DNA of 59,429 nt from Acidimicrobiales bacterium (GCA_020629375.1 JAHDDK010000022.1:1-59429); one strand, 5' to 3'. Shown: positions 46,967 through 55,566, counted from the stretch's first letter. Numbers and translations are program-made. The notes: generated by a model from the letters alone, not told the origin.

Positions 46967-47664
46967 CAGAGCTCCTGAAGGACTTCGATTCGATGATCGA
47001 TCGGGAGACGAGCATCCGGTGGCGGCACGAGCCATGCCGTTCCGAGTGAGTCGCCACCGTCGACCTCGGTGGGAAGGGCATCGATTTTCTCGAGAGCAGA
47101 CCGTAGCCCGGGCGGGTACCGCGTCAACTTCACCCCCGAGATGTCGAAGCGAACGACGCCGGCGTCGCCTCCGTCCCATTGTCGCGCCCAGCTTCGTTGA
47201 GGCTTCGTGACGAATGCTCCACCCGACGCCGCAAGCGTCGTGTACTGGGTATCGCCAGACGCGTACTTGGACAGCGCGTGGGCGACCACGCCTTCGGTCT
47301 CCATGATGTCGAGCGTGTCGAGCAACGCGGTCGTCACGACCAGGGTGTTGCGTCGTCCGTTGATGGTGGCGACGTTGACCGCACGGTCATCGATCACGAG
47401 AACCTCGGGTTGTTCGATGCCACTGGTCAGGCAGAGGTTCTCGACGGTGTTTCGGAGTCGTTGACCTTCGGTCGCCCCGAGCGGGCGCGCCGACAGCGAC
47501 CGGATGACCGCGTCGTCCGCACGGCGCCAATACGCCCACACGACCGCGGCGGTTGCGGGGATCGTCAACAGCCAGAAGGGCCACCAGACGAAGCCTGCCA
47601 CCACGAAAATGACGAAGATCAGGGCCGCGGGAACGGCAAAGAGAGCGAAAATGCGGAGCGGCAT
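46966..47664 (-). CDS. M48-like (HtpX-type) membrane protein lacking the HEXXH motif
   Basis: This protein of about 232 residues has two N-terminal transmembrane helices (about 5-47). A domain in the style of HtpX/M48 peptidases follows, with VENLCLTSGIEQPEVLVIDD, the segment NVATINGRRNTLVVTTALLDTL and then EGVVAHALSKYASGD. That last segment sits where the zinc motif HEXXH should be: His129 is kept, Glu is Ala130 and the second His is Lys133. The enzyme cannot use the standard mechanism and is probably a pseudoprotease. GAGGA precedes ATG 47664; an in-frame ATG at 47694 is an alternative. Confidence 0.75.
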   Translation of the reverse strand: MPLRIFALFAVPAALIFVIFVVAGFVWWPFWLLTIPATAAVVWAYWRRADDAVIRSLSARPLGATEGQRLRNTVENLCLTSGIEQPEVLVIDDRAVNVATINGRRNTLVVTTALLDTLDIMETEGVVAHALSKYASGDTQYTTLAASGGAFVTKPQRSWARQWDGGDAGVVRFDISGVKLTRYPPGLRSALEKIDALPTEVDGGDSLGTAWLVPPPDARLPIDHRIEVLQEL

Positions 47665-47704
47665 TGGGTCCTCGTCGGCTTGGGGCCGCCCCATGATAGG
47701 CCCG

Positions 47705-48787
47705 TCATGACCGAAGCGATCGGTAGGCGTCGAGGTATATCGTCGCCAGACGACGCATCGAGAAATCAGCGACTCGCTCGTTGCCGGACGCGATCAGGGC
47801 CGCACGGCGGTCGGCGTCGTTCAGGACCCGGCGCAACGCGTCCCGAAGCGCGTCCGAATCGCCCGTCTCGAACAGTTCGGCGTCCATCCCGGACCGAGTC
47901 ACATTCGCATAGCCCGGAAGGTCAGACGCCACGACCGCCGTACCAGCTGCCATCGCCTCGAGCAGGACGATCCCGAACGACTCGCCTCGCAAGGACGGCG
48001 CGCAGAACGCGTCTGCCCCTCGCATCTCGGCAATTTTCGCCTGCTCGTCCAGCTCGCCGAGCCACGTGATCCGTGCGTCGCCAGCCGTCGACGTCTGGAG
48101 AGCGTCGGTCTCTGGTCCCACGCCGGCAATCCGTAGCCGCACGTCAGGACCGAGACCGGCAAAGGCCGCGAGCAGTAATGCGAGCCCCTTCCGCTCTTCG
48201 TGACGCGCGACGAAGAACACCGTCGGATGAACCGACGTCACCGGAGCGACAGAACGGAACGGTGCGAGTTCGATGCCGTTGAACGCCTCCTCGTAGGTAC
48301 CACCGAGGGCCAGCTCCGCAAGCTCGCGAGCGTCTTGGGACACCGCGAAGCGACGGTCGATCCGTCGTGCACCGCGCGCCGTGAGCGGCTTGAACACGTC
48401 GTACGCAAGGCTCGTGCCCGCAGCATGAAACGTGGCGACGATCGGTGCCGGCTTGATCAGCAGCGCCGTCATGGTCGGACCCGGCGCGATCGGCTCGTGG
48501 AGATGCAGGACATCGAACTCCTCGTCGCGAAGTGCCCGAATCGTCCGGAGTTGAGCCGCCGGATCCGGCGCGATCGGCGCCACGGAGCCGTTGGCTCCCG
48601 TCGGCACCGAGTTCCCGAGCGGCGTGACAAAAGGTTCGGGCGGCGGGCCGTCGCATGGGCCAAGGACCCGCACGGACTCGCCGAGGCCTCGGAGAGCTCG
48701 GGCCAGTCCGAGAATCTGACCTTGCACCCCGCCCGGAACTGTCAACGAATAGGGACTGATCATCCCGATCCGAAGACGGTCAGTCAC
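47705..48787 (-). CDS. pimA: GT4 mannosyltransferase, PimA-like
   Basis: The 360-residue GT-B enzyme should add the first mannose of phosphatidylinositol mannosides from GDP-mannose. The N-terminal RIGMISPYSLTVPGGVQGQ matches PimA, with VLHLHEPIAPGPTMTAL, FVARHEERKGLALLLAAF and the donor site PSLRGESFGIVLLEAMAAGT holding the E-x7-E pair. GTG 48787 overlaps the patA stop (GTGA). The pgsA-patA-pimA order matches mycobacteria and makes this call much firmer than sequence alone. Confidence 0.9.
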   Translation of the reverse strand: MTDRLRIGMISPYSLTVPGGVQGQILGLARALRGLGESVRVLGPCDGPPPEPFVTPLGNSVPTGANGSVAPIAPDPAAQLRTIRALRDEEFDVLHLHEPIAPGPTMTALLIKPAPIVATFHAAGTSLAYDVFKPLTARGARRIDRRFAVSQDARELAELALGGTYEEAFNGIELAPFRSVAPVTSVHPTVFFVARHEERKGLALLLAAFAGLGPDVRLRIAGVGPETDALQTSTAGDARITWLGELDEQAKIAEMRGADAFCAPSLRGESFGIVLLEAMAAGTAVVASDLPGYANVTRSGMDAELFETGDSDALRDALRRVLNDADRRAALIASGNERVADFSMRRLATIYLDAYRSLRS

Positions 48788-49731
48788 GTCGCATCGCTCC
48801 GCTCCCCCGTCACACCCTCGTATCGCTCCGGGAGTGGACGGCCGAGCGCACGGAAATCGCTCGGCCAGTTCGGCTGAAGCACATGCCACTGTTCGGGAGC
48901 GAGAGTGATGAATCGCTCGAACTCGCGCGCCATGTCCTGCGTGATTCGTGAGACATCAGCGCGGAAACGACCCTGTCGGGAGGTGTCCAACGGAGGGCGG
49001 CAATCGGCGTAATGGCGCCCGTCGCGGAAATACACCGCCGTTGGCAGAATCGGCGCCCCCGTTCGGAGCGCGATGGTGGCCGGCCCCGCCGGAAGCAGCG
49101 TCCTCTCACCGAAGAAGTCCACCGCGACCGCCGCTGCGTCGGCGACGATCCGGTCGGACAACAAACACACGACCCGGCCGGTGTTGATCGCCTCGAGAAT
49201 GGCGGGACCGGCTTCGGGGCCGACCGCGACAACGTCCATCCCGAGCGACTCACGAAACGACAAGAACCACTCGTACAACTCCGGGGGCTCGAGCGGCTCG
49301 ACCACCGCGGTGACTTTGATCCCGTGGAGTTTGGTCAGCCAGAACGCAGCCCATTCCCACCCCCCAAGATGCGGCAGGACAAGCATCGGCCCGACGCCGC
49401 GTTCGAGGGCATCGACGATGTGCTCGAATCCGAAGTAGTCAAAGCCCTCATCGATTGTGCGCGCATCAAGATCAGGCAATCGGAACGAGTCCAGGTAGTA
49501 GCGGGCGTAGGCCTCGAAGGTCTTCGCAACGGCACGGTCCAGAGCCTTGCCTCGCAGCGACGTGCCATGGACCCGTCGCAGGTTCCGTTCGACGATCACC
49601 CGTTTGTCGCCGGCGAGCTGAGATGCGAGCAGGCCTCCTGCACGAAGCCCGGGGTCTGCGATTCCCCGAGGCACCGTGCGTGCGAGCGACGCTCCGGCGC
49701 GGTGGATCGTGGTGGCGTCGAGGCCGACCAT
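48784..49731 (-). CDS. patA: PIM acyltransferase (PatA-like, LpxL/HtrB family)
   Basis: The 315-residue membrane-associated acyltransferase has the catalytic H-x4-E in LVLPHLGGWEWAAFWL and further family blocks: VVEPLEPPELYEWFLSFRESLGMD, LSDRIV, FFGERTLLPAGPATIALRTGAPILP and EQWHVLQPNWP. Mycobacterial PatA adds palmitate to the mannose put on by PimA. ATG 49731 lies 14 bp after pgsA; the upstream frame to 49929 lies within pgsA and is discarded. Confidence 0.9.
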   Translation of the reverse strand: MVGLDATTIHRAGASLARTVPRGIADPGLRAGGLLASQLAGDKRVIVERNLRRVHGTSLRGKALDRAVAKTFEAYARYYLDSFRLPDLDARTIDEGFDYFGFEHIVDALERGVGPMLVLPHLGGWEWAAFWLTKLHGIKVTAVVEPLEPPELYEWFLSFRESLGMDVVAVGPEAGPAILEAINTGRVVCLLSDRIVADAAAVAVDFFGERTLLPAGPATIALRTGAPILPTAVYFRDGRHYADCRPPLDTSRQGRFRADVSRITQDMAREFERFITLAPEQWHVLQPNWPSDFRALGRPLPERYEGVTGERSDAT

Positions 49732-49745
49732 CCGGACGGAGACGG

Positions 49746-50447
49746 TCAGCGACGCTCTTGGAGACGACGCCAACGGGCGGCCATGGTCTCCGAGTCGCGC
49801 CCCGCGGTCCGGGATCGACGTCGTCCGAGTGGTCCGGGCGGAGGCGTCGGCCGACCGACGCTCGCCTGCTTCCAGACCTTGAAGAACCGCTGGATCGCCG
49901 TGAGCGCCGTGAGAACGAACATGATCCACAGCGTGGCGATCAGTAGCCGGTCATCGAAAGCTCCGAGGAAGAGGCCGATGCCCAGCGCTATGAACCGCTC
50001 GGCGCGTTCCATCAACCCGCCCTTGGCGTCGTAGCCCAGCGATTCGGCCTTGGCACGCTGGTAGCTGATCATGAGTGCGACGCCCATGACTGCAACCGGA
50101 AGCATGTGCAGTTGATCATCTCGTGTCGCGGAGAGGTACCAGGCGACGCCGCTGAACAACAAGATGTCGGTCAGGCGATCCGAGACCGAGTCGAAGTACG
50201 CGCCGCGGGTCGACGACGTGCCAGCGGCTTTGGCGATCGCGCCGTCGAGCAGATCCGGGAGGCCCGTCGCAATCATGAGCACGAGTCCCCAGGCGAGATT
50301 GCCCGAGCCGATCACGACCGCTGCGGCAGCCGACATGCCGATCCCGATGATCGTCATGACGTCTGCGGTGATCCCCATGCCGACGAGCGCCCGCCCGACC
50401 GGCTGGACGTTGCGATCGACCTGCTCTCGAAAGTTCCCGTCGAACAT
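49746..50447 (-). CDS. pgsA: CDP-alcohol phosphatidyltransferase (phosphatidylinositol-phosphate synthase-like)
   Basis: This 233-residue integral enzyme has about six helices. The family motif reads D65-LLDG-AIAK-...-G82-AYFDSVSD90, i.e. DxxDGxxAR...GxxxDxxxD with Lys73 in place of the usual Arg. In actinobacteria this position before patA and pimA belongs to the enzyme making phosphatidylinositol phosphate from CDP-diacylglycerol and inositol phosphate. The basic C-terminal tail (RRRSRTAGR) is cytoplasmic. It heads the PIM run and diverges from the hypothetical gene at 50569. Confidence 0.9.
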   Translation of the reverse strand: MFDGNFREQVDRNVQPVGRALVGMGITADVMTIIGIGMSAAAAVVIGSGNLAWGLVLMIATGLPDLLDGAIAKAAGTSSTRGAYFDSVSDRLTDILLFSGVAWYLSATRDDQLHMLPVAVMGVALMISYQRAKAESLGYDAKGGLMERAERFIALGIGLFLGAFDDRLLIATLWIMFVLTALTAIQRFFKVWKQASVGRPTPPPGPLGRRRSRTAGRDSETMAARWRRLQERR

Positions 50448-50568
50448 CTCGGCTCCTTCGTTTGGGGGCCGACCACCCGCACGAACGACGCCACAGGGGG
50501 TCGCACGGCTCCAGCCCGTGCGTTCACGCTAGCTGCCGAGCGGACCACCGCGGCTAGGTTGCGGGTGT

Positions 50569-51063
50569 ATGGGTGACCGTTATGACCGCCTCCAACCACC
50601 GAACCTCACCGCCAGCGTGGCGTCGATGCCCCGCCGATGGAAGGACGCGCTGCACCTCCCGCCGCCGAAGAACATCGAAGAGGTCTTCACAACCGTTGGC
50701 CCCGATGGGGTCAGCGCCGCCGAAGACTGCGGTGCCGTGCTCGCCCAAGTGGCAACGCTCACGAACGCGATCCGGACGACGTCGTACAACGCACCCGAGG
50801 CGCTCGACTCGACCGTCGTCGCCGCGCTCGCCAATCAGGGCAGCGGCCCGTGGCCAGCAACGGCCGGCGCTGCGCTCGAGAACCTCACCGCCGCATTCGA
50901 GAACCTCGACAACCGACTCAAGGATCTCAAGGCGAACGACTGGAACAAGACGGCCCCGACCCCCAGCGGGTCGATCTCGTTGATCGACCTCGTCCGTGGC
51001 GTTGCACGCGTCTCCGCTGACCGACTCGCACGCGTCGAGCGGACGGTCCAGTCCTTTCGCTAG
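50569..51063 (+). CDS. Hypothetical helical protein, possibly DinB-like
   Basis: This 164-residue soluble protein has no signal peptide. Helical stretches such as EDCGAVLAQVATLTNAIRTT and NLTAAFENLDNRLKDLKAND, then ISLIDLVRGVARVSADRLARVERTV, resemble the four-helix layout of DinB/mycothiol-dependent enzymes. The three metal-binding His residues of active members are absent. It is the only plus-strand gene inside this otherwise minus-strand block and is transcribed divergently from pgsA. Function unknown. Confidence 0.65.
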   Translation: MGDRYDRLQPPNLTASVASMPRRWKDALHLPPPKNIEEVFTTVGPDGVSAAEDCGAVLAQVATLTNAIRTTSYNAPEALDSTVVAALANQGSGPWPATAGAALENLTAAFENLDNRLKDLKANDWNKTAPTPSGSISLIDLVRGVARVSADRLARVERTVQSFR

Positions 51064-51087
51064 TCGGCCAGCGTCACTCCTCCAGAG

Positions 51088-51651
51088 TCAGACGTCGTCC
51101 GACTGCCCGATCGCTGGCTCGAGGCTGGCCCAATCCTCCGGGTTGTCTTCGACCAGGGTCGTGAGCACCTCACCGTCGACCCCGTCAACCATTGCGAAAC
51201 CACGGGTGGACGGTGGCGATTCGTTCGAATACAGCAGGATTCGCCAGGTAGGACGGCTCCGCAAGCCGCGCCACGCCATCTGTGCAGATGCGTGGCCGAC
51301 CGGGAAACCGACCGCCTTCGTGGCCGCCACCAGCGCATCCTGTTCGTCGACGGCAAGGTCCCAACCGGCCTGGAGGTGATAGAGGCCAAGAAGGATCAAA
51401 CCGACGCCCGCGAGCGGTATGCCCCCGTTCAGCAGCGGATTCGGGTCGGCCGAGTCACGCACGAACCACCACACGATCACGGCGGCCCCGATGAGGAGAT
51501 ACAGGATCCCCGGAACGCGACGTCGGCTGTTGTTGGGAAACAGGTACGGACCGACGAAATCCACGGCGTTGAGATCTTCGGGGAGTTCGTCGACGTATTC
51601 CTCGCCGTCGGAGCCGTCGGAGCCGAGGTCGGTAGCGATGTCGTCGGACAT
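51088..51651 (-). CDS. Conserved membrane protein of unknown function
   Basis: The 187-residue protein has an acidic N-terminus (about 1-30, Asp/Glu/Ser), then two transmembrane helices (about 47-65 and 78-97: GILYLLIGAAVIVWWFV and IPLAGVGLILLGLYHLQAGW). A soluble C-terminal domain follows, containing GFPVGHASAQMAWRGLRSRPTWRIL. That tail is reproducible-looking but I cannot assign it. It lies 17 bp after the HIT gene in the same direction. ATG 51651 is preferred to the upstream frame to 51687, which overlaps the HIT gene. Confidence 0.75.
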   Translation of the reverse strand: MSDDIATDLGSDGSDGEEYVDELPEDLNAVDFVGPYLFPNNSRRRVPGILYLLIGAAVIVWWFVRDSADPNPLLNGGIPLAGVGLILLGLYHLQAGWDLAVDEQDALVAATKAVGFPVGHASAQMAWRGLRSRPTWRILLYSNESPPSTRGFAMVDGVDGEVLTTLVEDNPEDWASLEPAIGQSDDV

Positions 51652-51668
51652 GTCTGCGAGGCTACGGA

Positions 51669-52190
51669 CTAGACGTCGTCCGGCCACGCCTCAACGAGAC
51701 GTTGCCACGTGTCACGGAGCGATTCGGGGAGTACGCGGGCCTCGGCGACGCTCGTCATGAAGTTGGTGTCTCCCGACCATCGAGGCAGAACATGCACGTG
51801 GATGTGGTCCGGGACACCTGCGCCGGACTCCCGTCCGAGGTTCATGCCGACGTTCACGCCGTGGGGCGCATACGCCGCTTTCACGGCAACCACGGCCGAC
51901 CGTACGGTTCGCCAGAGTTCGTCGTGCGTGTCCAGATCGAGGTCCTCGAGGGCTGCGAGCCCGACTTTCGGAAGAACCATCAGGTGACCGGAGGTGTAGG
52001 GATACGCGTTGAGCAGAGCGAAGGTTCGCTCCCCACGCCAGACGACGTAGGTCGCGTCATCGGGAAGATCGGACTGCTCGATGCCCTCGAACAGGGTCAG
52101 CCCAGGCGTGTGTCCCTTCGCTCGTTCATCGTCGTCAGCAGCGATGTAGGGCAGCCGCCACCCGGCCCACAAGTGCGCAAGGCCTGTCAT
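51669..52190 (-). CDS. HIT-family nucleotide hydrolase/phosphorylase
   Basis: The 173-residue protein carries the histidine triad DHIHVHVLPRWSGDTNF. It also has the family blocks LLNAYPYTSGHLMVLPK and GVNVGMNLGRESGAGVPD. The mycobacterial homologue at this locus (Rv2613c) is an Ap4A phosphorylase, and the N-terminal LWAGWRLPYI block fits that group. It should cleave diadenosine tetraphosphate, which stressed tRNA synthetases make. It is 6 bp downstream of thrS. Confidence 0.92.
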   Translation of the reverse strand: MTGLAHLWAGWRLPYIAADDDERAKGHTPGLTLFEGIEQSDLPDDATYVVWRGERTFALLNAYPYTSGHLMVLPKVGLAALEDLDLDTHDELWRTVRSAVVAVKAAYAPHGVNVGMNLGRESGAGVPDHIHVHVLPRWSGDTNFMTSVAEARVLPESLRDTWQRLVEAWPDDV

Positions 52191-52196
52191 GAGCCC

Positions 52197-54161
52197 TCAG
52201 CGTTTCTGGTCGACGTCGTCGTGCAAGCGAGCGGCGAAGTCCTCGACCGTCACATCGCGGTCGACATCCTTCTCACCTCGGGTGTTCACACCCACCGTGC
52301 CTGCTGCAACATCGTCGTCTCCGACCACCAGCACATACGGCAACTTGTCGACCTTGCCTCGACGAACGCGCTTACCCAACGGGTCGGTCGCGGGATCGAC
52401 GTCGACCCGGAACCCCCCGGCCTTGAGCGTCGACGCAACCTGTTCGGCGTACTCCTGGTGGGCCTCCGCAACCGGGAGGACCCGGACCTGCTCGGGGGCC
52501 AGCCATGCCGGGAAGTTGCCGGCGTAGTGCTCGAGCAAGACGCCAAAGAAACGCTCGATCGAGCCCATGAGCGCACGGTGAATCATCACGGGTCGATGAC
52601 GGTCGCCGTCGGCGCCGATGTATTCGAGGTCGAAACGGTCGGGCAGGTTGAAGTCGAGTTGGATGGTCGAGAGCTGCCATGCCCGCCCGATCGCGTCCTT
52701 CACGTCGACGTCGATCTTTGGGCCATAGAACGCGCCGCCGCCTTCATCGACGATGTAGTCCAGGCCGTGGGCATCGAGCGCCGAGCGCAGGCCCTCGGTG
52801 GCCATGTCCCAGATCTCGTCGTCGCCGACCGACTTCTCCTCGGGCCGCGTGGAGAGCTTCGCCTGGAAGTCGTCGAAGCCGAAGGCCCGCAACATGTCGA
52901 GCACGAAGTCGAGCAGGTCGGCGATCTGTTCGGCGATGTCCTCACGGGTGACGAAGATGTGGCTGTCGTCCTGGGTGAACCCGCGACTCCGCAACAGCCC
53001 GTGAACCGCCCCGGACAACTCGTAGCGGTAGACCGTGCCGAGCTCGAAGATCTTGATCGGCAGGTCGCGATACGACCGCTGATTGCTCTTGTAGATCATC
53101 ACGTGGAACGGGCAGTTCATCGGCTTCGGGTAATACGTCGCGCCGTCCATCTCCATGGGCGGGTACATGCCGTCGGCGTAGAAGTCGAGGTGTCCCGACG
53201 TTTCCCACAGCACCGACTTCGCGATGTGGGGGCTGAACGCGAACTCGTAGCCACCTTCGGTGTGTCGCTGCCGAGAGAAGTCCTCCATCAACGTTCGGAT
53301 GAGCGCACCCTTCGGGTGCCACACGGCGAGCCCCGGACCGAGCTCCTCTGGCCACGAGACGAGGTCCATCTCGTTTGCGAGGCGACGATGATCTCGTTTT
53401 TCGGCCTCCTCGAGGCGATGCAGATGCGCCTTCAGGTCTTTCTTGTTGAGCCAGGCCGTGCCGTAGATCCGTTGCAACATCGGGCGCTTCTCGTCGCCAC
53501 GCCAGTAGGCGCCTGCGACTTTCTGCAACTTGAAATGGCCGAGGCGACCCGTCGTCGGAACATGCGGACCGGTGCACATGTCGAGGAACGTGTCGGAGTT
53601 TCGGTAGTAGCTGACGACGTCGCCGCTGATCTCTCCGACATCGTCCGAGGATGCTGCGCCGCCTGCGAATGACTTGATCATCTCGACCTTGTACGGCTCG
53701 CCTGAGAACAGGTCGAGGGCCTCGTCGACGGAGATCTCGTGACGCTCGAAGGGCTGGTCTTCGTCGACGAGGCTCCGCATGCGGTCCTCGATCGCCGCCA
53801 GATCCTCGTCGGACAAGGTCTTTCCGTCGGGCAGCTCGAAGTCGTAGTAGAAGCCGTGCTCGATCGGCGGGCCGATCGCGAACGTCGCGCCCGGGTGCAG
53901 GTCCAGGATTGCTTGGGCCATCAGGTGGGCGGTCGAGTGACGGATCGTGTGGAGCGCCCGCTCATCGCGGTCGGTGACCAGCTCGACGGTCACACCATCG
54001 GTCAGCGATGCGGCGAGATCGACCTCGGTCCCATCGACCACCGCAGTCAACGCCGCTTTGGCGAGACCAGGTCCGATCTGTGCCGCAAGGTCGGCGGCGG
54101 TGGCGCCGTCCTCGAGAACACGTTCGGAACCATCGGGTAGTCGGACCGTGAGCTGGTTCAT
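52197..54161 (-). CDS. thrS: Threonyl-tRNA synthetase
   Basis: The 654-residue class II synthetase has, in order: TGS domain (about 1-62), editing domain with HSTAHLMAQAILDLHPGA, catalytic core (MNCPFHVMIY with a zinc Cys, YRYELSGAVHGLLRSRGFTQDD motif 2, and motif 3 IHRALMGSIERFFGVLLEHY), and anticodon-binding domain (VRVLPVAEAHQEYAEQV). Normal length. ATG 54161 is preferred to a TTG two codons earlier. I see no T-box leader in the 168 bp before the divergent RTX gene. Confidence 0.97.
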   Translation of the reverse strand: MNQLTVRLPDGSERVLEDGATAADLAAQIGPGLAKAALTAVVDGTEVDLAASLTDGVTVELVTDRDERALHTIRHSTAHLMAQAILDLHPGATFAIGPPIEHGFYYDFELPDGKTLSDEDLAAIEDRMRSLVDEDQPFERHEISVDEALDLFSGEPYKVEMIKSFAGGAASSDDVGEISGDVVSYYRNSDTFLDMCTGPHVPTTGRLGHFKLQKVAGAYWRGDEKRPMLQRIYGTAWLNKKDLKAHLHRLEEAEKRDHRRLANEMDLVSWPEELGPGLAVWHPKGALIRTLMEDFSRQRHTEGGYEFAFSPHIAKSVLWETSGHLDFYADGMYPPMEMDGATYYPKPMNCPFHVMIYKSNQRSYRDLPIKIFELGTVYRYELSGAVHGLLRSRGFTQDDSHIFVTREDIAEQIADLLDFVLDMLRAFGFDDFQAKLSTRPEEKSVGDDEIWDMATEGLRSALDAHGLDYIVDEGGGAFYGPKIDVDVKDAIGRAWQLSTIQLDFNLPDRFDLEYIGADGDRHRPVMIHRALMGSIERFFGVLLEHYAGNFPAWLAPEQVRVLPVAEAHQEYAEQVASTLKAGGFRVDVDPATDPLGKRVRRGKVDKLPYVLVVGDDDVAAGTVGVNTRGEKDVDRDVTVEDFAARLHDDVDQKR

Positions 54162-54264
54162 AGTCAAGAAATCCTAGCGACGCGCCGAGAGACCTCCGTG
54201 GTGGCCGCACCCGCTCGGCCAACCCGACGGCTCACCATCCGTGACCGCACTGCACGCAACCCCA

Positions 54265-54294
54265 TTGGTGGCCGCTCGCCACCCCGACTACGAT
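54265..54294 (+). promoter_or_regulatory. Candidate promoter of the RTX gene
   Basis: TTGGTG (54265-54270) and TACGAT (54289-54294) are separated by 18 bp and end 35 bp before the chosen ATG, a reasonable sigma-70-type arrangement. The spacer contains a GGTGGC/GCCACC inverted repeat (54267-54283). In GC-rich DNA such matches arise easily, so confidence is modest. Confidence 0.35.
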
Positions 54295-54329
54295 CTCCGC
54301 TGCGGGCGCGGCGTCTCGAAGGGAACCCC

Positions 54330-55526
54330 ATGCTCAGGTCCACACTTCGCCCGTTCGCAGCCGCATCAGCGGTTGCCGTCACGGCCTCACTCCTCGTTGC
54401 CAGTCCGGCAGCTGCCCAGGTCGACTGTGCCGGTGTCCCGGCGACGATCTCCAGCAATGACGCCGTCATTATGGGTACGCCCGGCAACGACGTGATCGTC
54501 GCTGGTCCCGGCAACAACCGCATCGATGCACTCGGCGGCGACGATCTCATCTGTTCCGGAGACGGCAACGACGTGATCATTGGCGGCGAGGGGAACGACC
54601 GAATCTTCGCGGGCAACGGCGATGACCGTGTGCGCGGCAATGCTGGCGACGACATCATCAATGGCGGCAATGGCCGCGATCGCTTGTGGGGCTTCAACGG
54701 CATCGACATCATCAACGGTGGACGTGGCAAGGACCGCATTCGCGGCGGCGGCCAGCCCGACATCATCGACGGTGGCATGATGCGCGACAACATCAAGGGC
54801 GACGGTGGCGCAGACGTCATTCGTGGCGGAGACGGCGACGACCTGATTCGGGGTGGCGTCGGTCGAGACGAGATCTGGGGCGGCAACGATCCCGACCGCA
54901 TTCTCGGTGACATCGGCGATGACATTCTCCGCGGGGAGTCTGGTGCCGACCTGATCGAAGGCGGCGACGGCAGCGACGTGATCGACGGCGGCAACGGAAA
55001 CGACGACCTGTTCGGCGGCAACGGCGACGACCAGATCGTCGGCGGCGACGGCGGCGATGCCATCGACGGCGAATCCGGCAACGATCAGATCGATGGCGGC
55101 GCAGGCAATGACGACATCCTCGGAGGGGCCGACGCCGACGTGATCGACGGCGGCATCGGCGACGACTTCATCCTCGGCGATGACGGTCGCCAGTTCGACG
55201 TCGAGGGGCTGCTCCAGTTCTTCCCCGGAGGAAACGACGTGCTGGACGGTGGGCCAGGAGCCGACTACCTCGGCGGCGAAGGCGGAGACGACCGCCTGAA
55301 TGGTGGCGACGGCCCCGATGTGATCGATGGCTTTCAGGGCGACGACACTGTCAACGGCAACAGCGGAAACGACCTGATGACGGGCGGGGCCAACGATGAT
55401 CGCCTCGATGGCGGGTCCGGTACCGATCGTTGCTGGCCGGAGTTCCTCGTCCTCTCGCCCGGAACCGTCGTGCCCAATCCCGCGGATGCCACCGCGGGGT
55501 GCGAGCAGATCAACGCCGTTTTCTGA
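54330..55526 (+). CDS. Secreted RTX (haemolysin-type calcium-binding) repeat protein
   Basis: The 398-residue protein has a Sec signal peptide (about 1-30, ending SPAAAQ). About 30 consecutive nine-residue units of the form GGxGxDxIx (for example GGEGNDRIFAGNGDDRV) then form a calcium-bound parallel beta-roll. One interruption of about 15 residues holds FDVEGLLQFFPGG. The C-terminal 35 residues are not repeats and contain two Cys that may form a disulfide. No LPXTG anchor, enzyme domain or type I transporter is visible. AAGGGA lies 6 bases before the ATG. Confidence 0.9.
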   Translation: MLRSTLRPFAAASAVAVTASLLVASPAAAQVDCAGVPATISSNDAVIMGTPGNDVIVAGPGNNRIDALGGDDLICSGDGNDVIIGGEGNDRIFAGNGDDRVRGNAGDDIINGGNGRDRLWGFNGIDIINGGRGKDRIRGGGQPDIIDGGMMRDNIKGDGGADVIRGGDGDDLIRGGVGRDEIWGGNDPDRILGDIGDDILRGESGADLIEGGDGSDVIDGGNGNDDLFGGNGDDQIVGGDGGDAIDGESGNDQIDGGAGNDDILGGADADVIDGGIGDDFILGDDGRQFDVEGLLQFFPGGNDVLDGGPGADYLGGEGGDDRLNGGDGPDVIDGFQGDDTVNGNSGNDLMTGGANDDRLDGGSGTDRCWPEFLVLSPGTVVPNPADATAGCEQINAVF

Positions 55527-55527
55527 T

Positions 55528-55543
55528 CGCCGTCGTGACGGCG
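55528..55543. terminator. Short hairpin between RTX gene and mshC
   Basis: CGCCGTC and GACGGCG form a stem immediately after the RTX stop codon, in the 40-bp gap between two convergent genes. There is no T-run, so a bidirectional terminator role is only plausible. Confidence 0.35.
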
Positions 55544-55566
55544 GTGGCGCACCCCGCTATCGCCGC

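Noticed and set aside
51702..53672. A 656-residue open frame on the plus strand
   Set aside because: Antisense to thrS and the HIT gene; the translation is Val/Asp/Arg-rich with no motifs.
54162..54329. A T-box or similar riboswitch before thrS
   Set aside because: No T-box sequence or specifier-loop structure is visible; the 168-bp divergent gap looks like promoters and a short leader.
54480..55430. CRISPR-like short tandem repeats
   Set aside because: The repeats are 27-bp coding units for RTX nonapeptides within one open frame, with degenerate DNA and no spacers.
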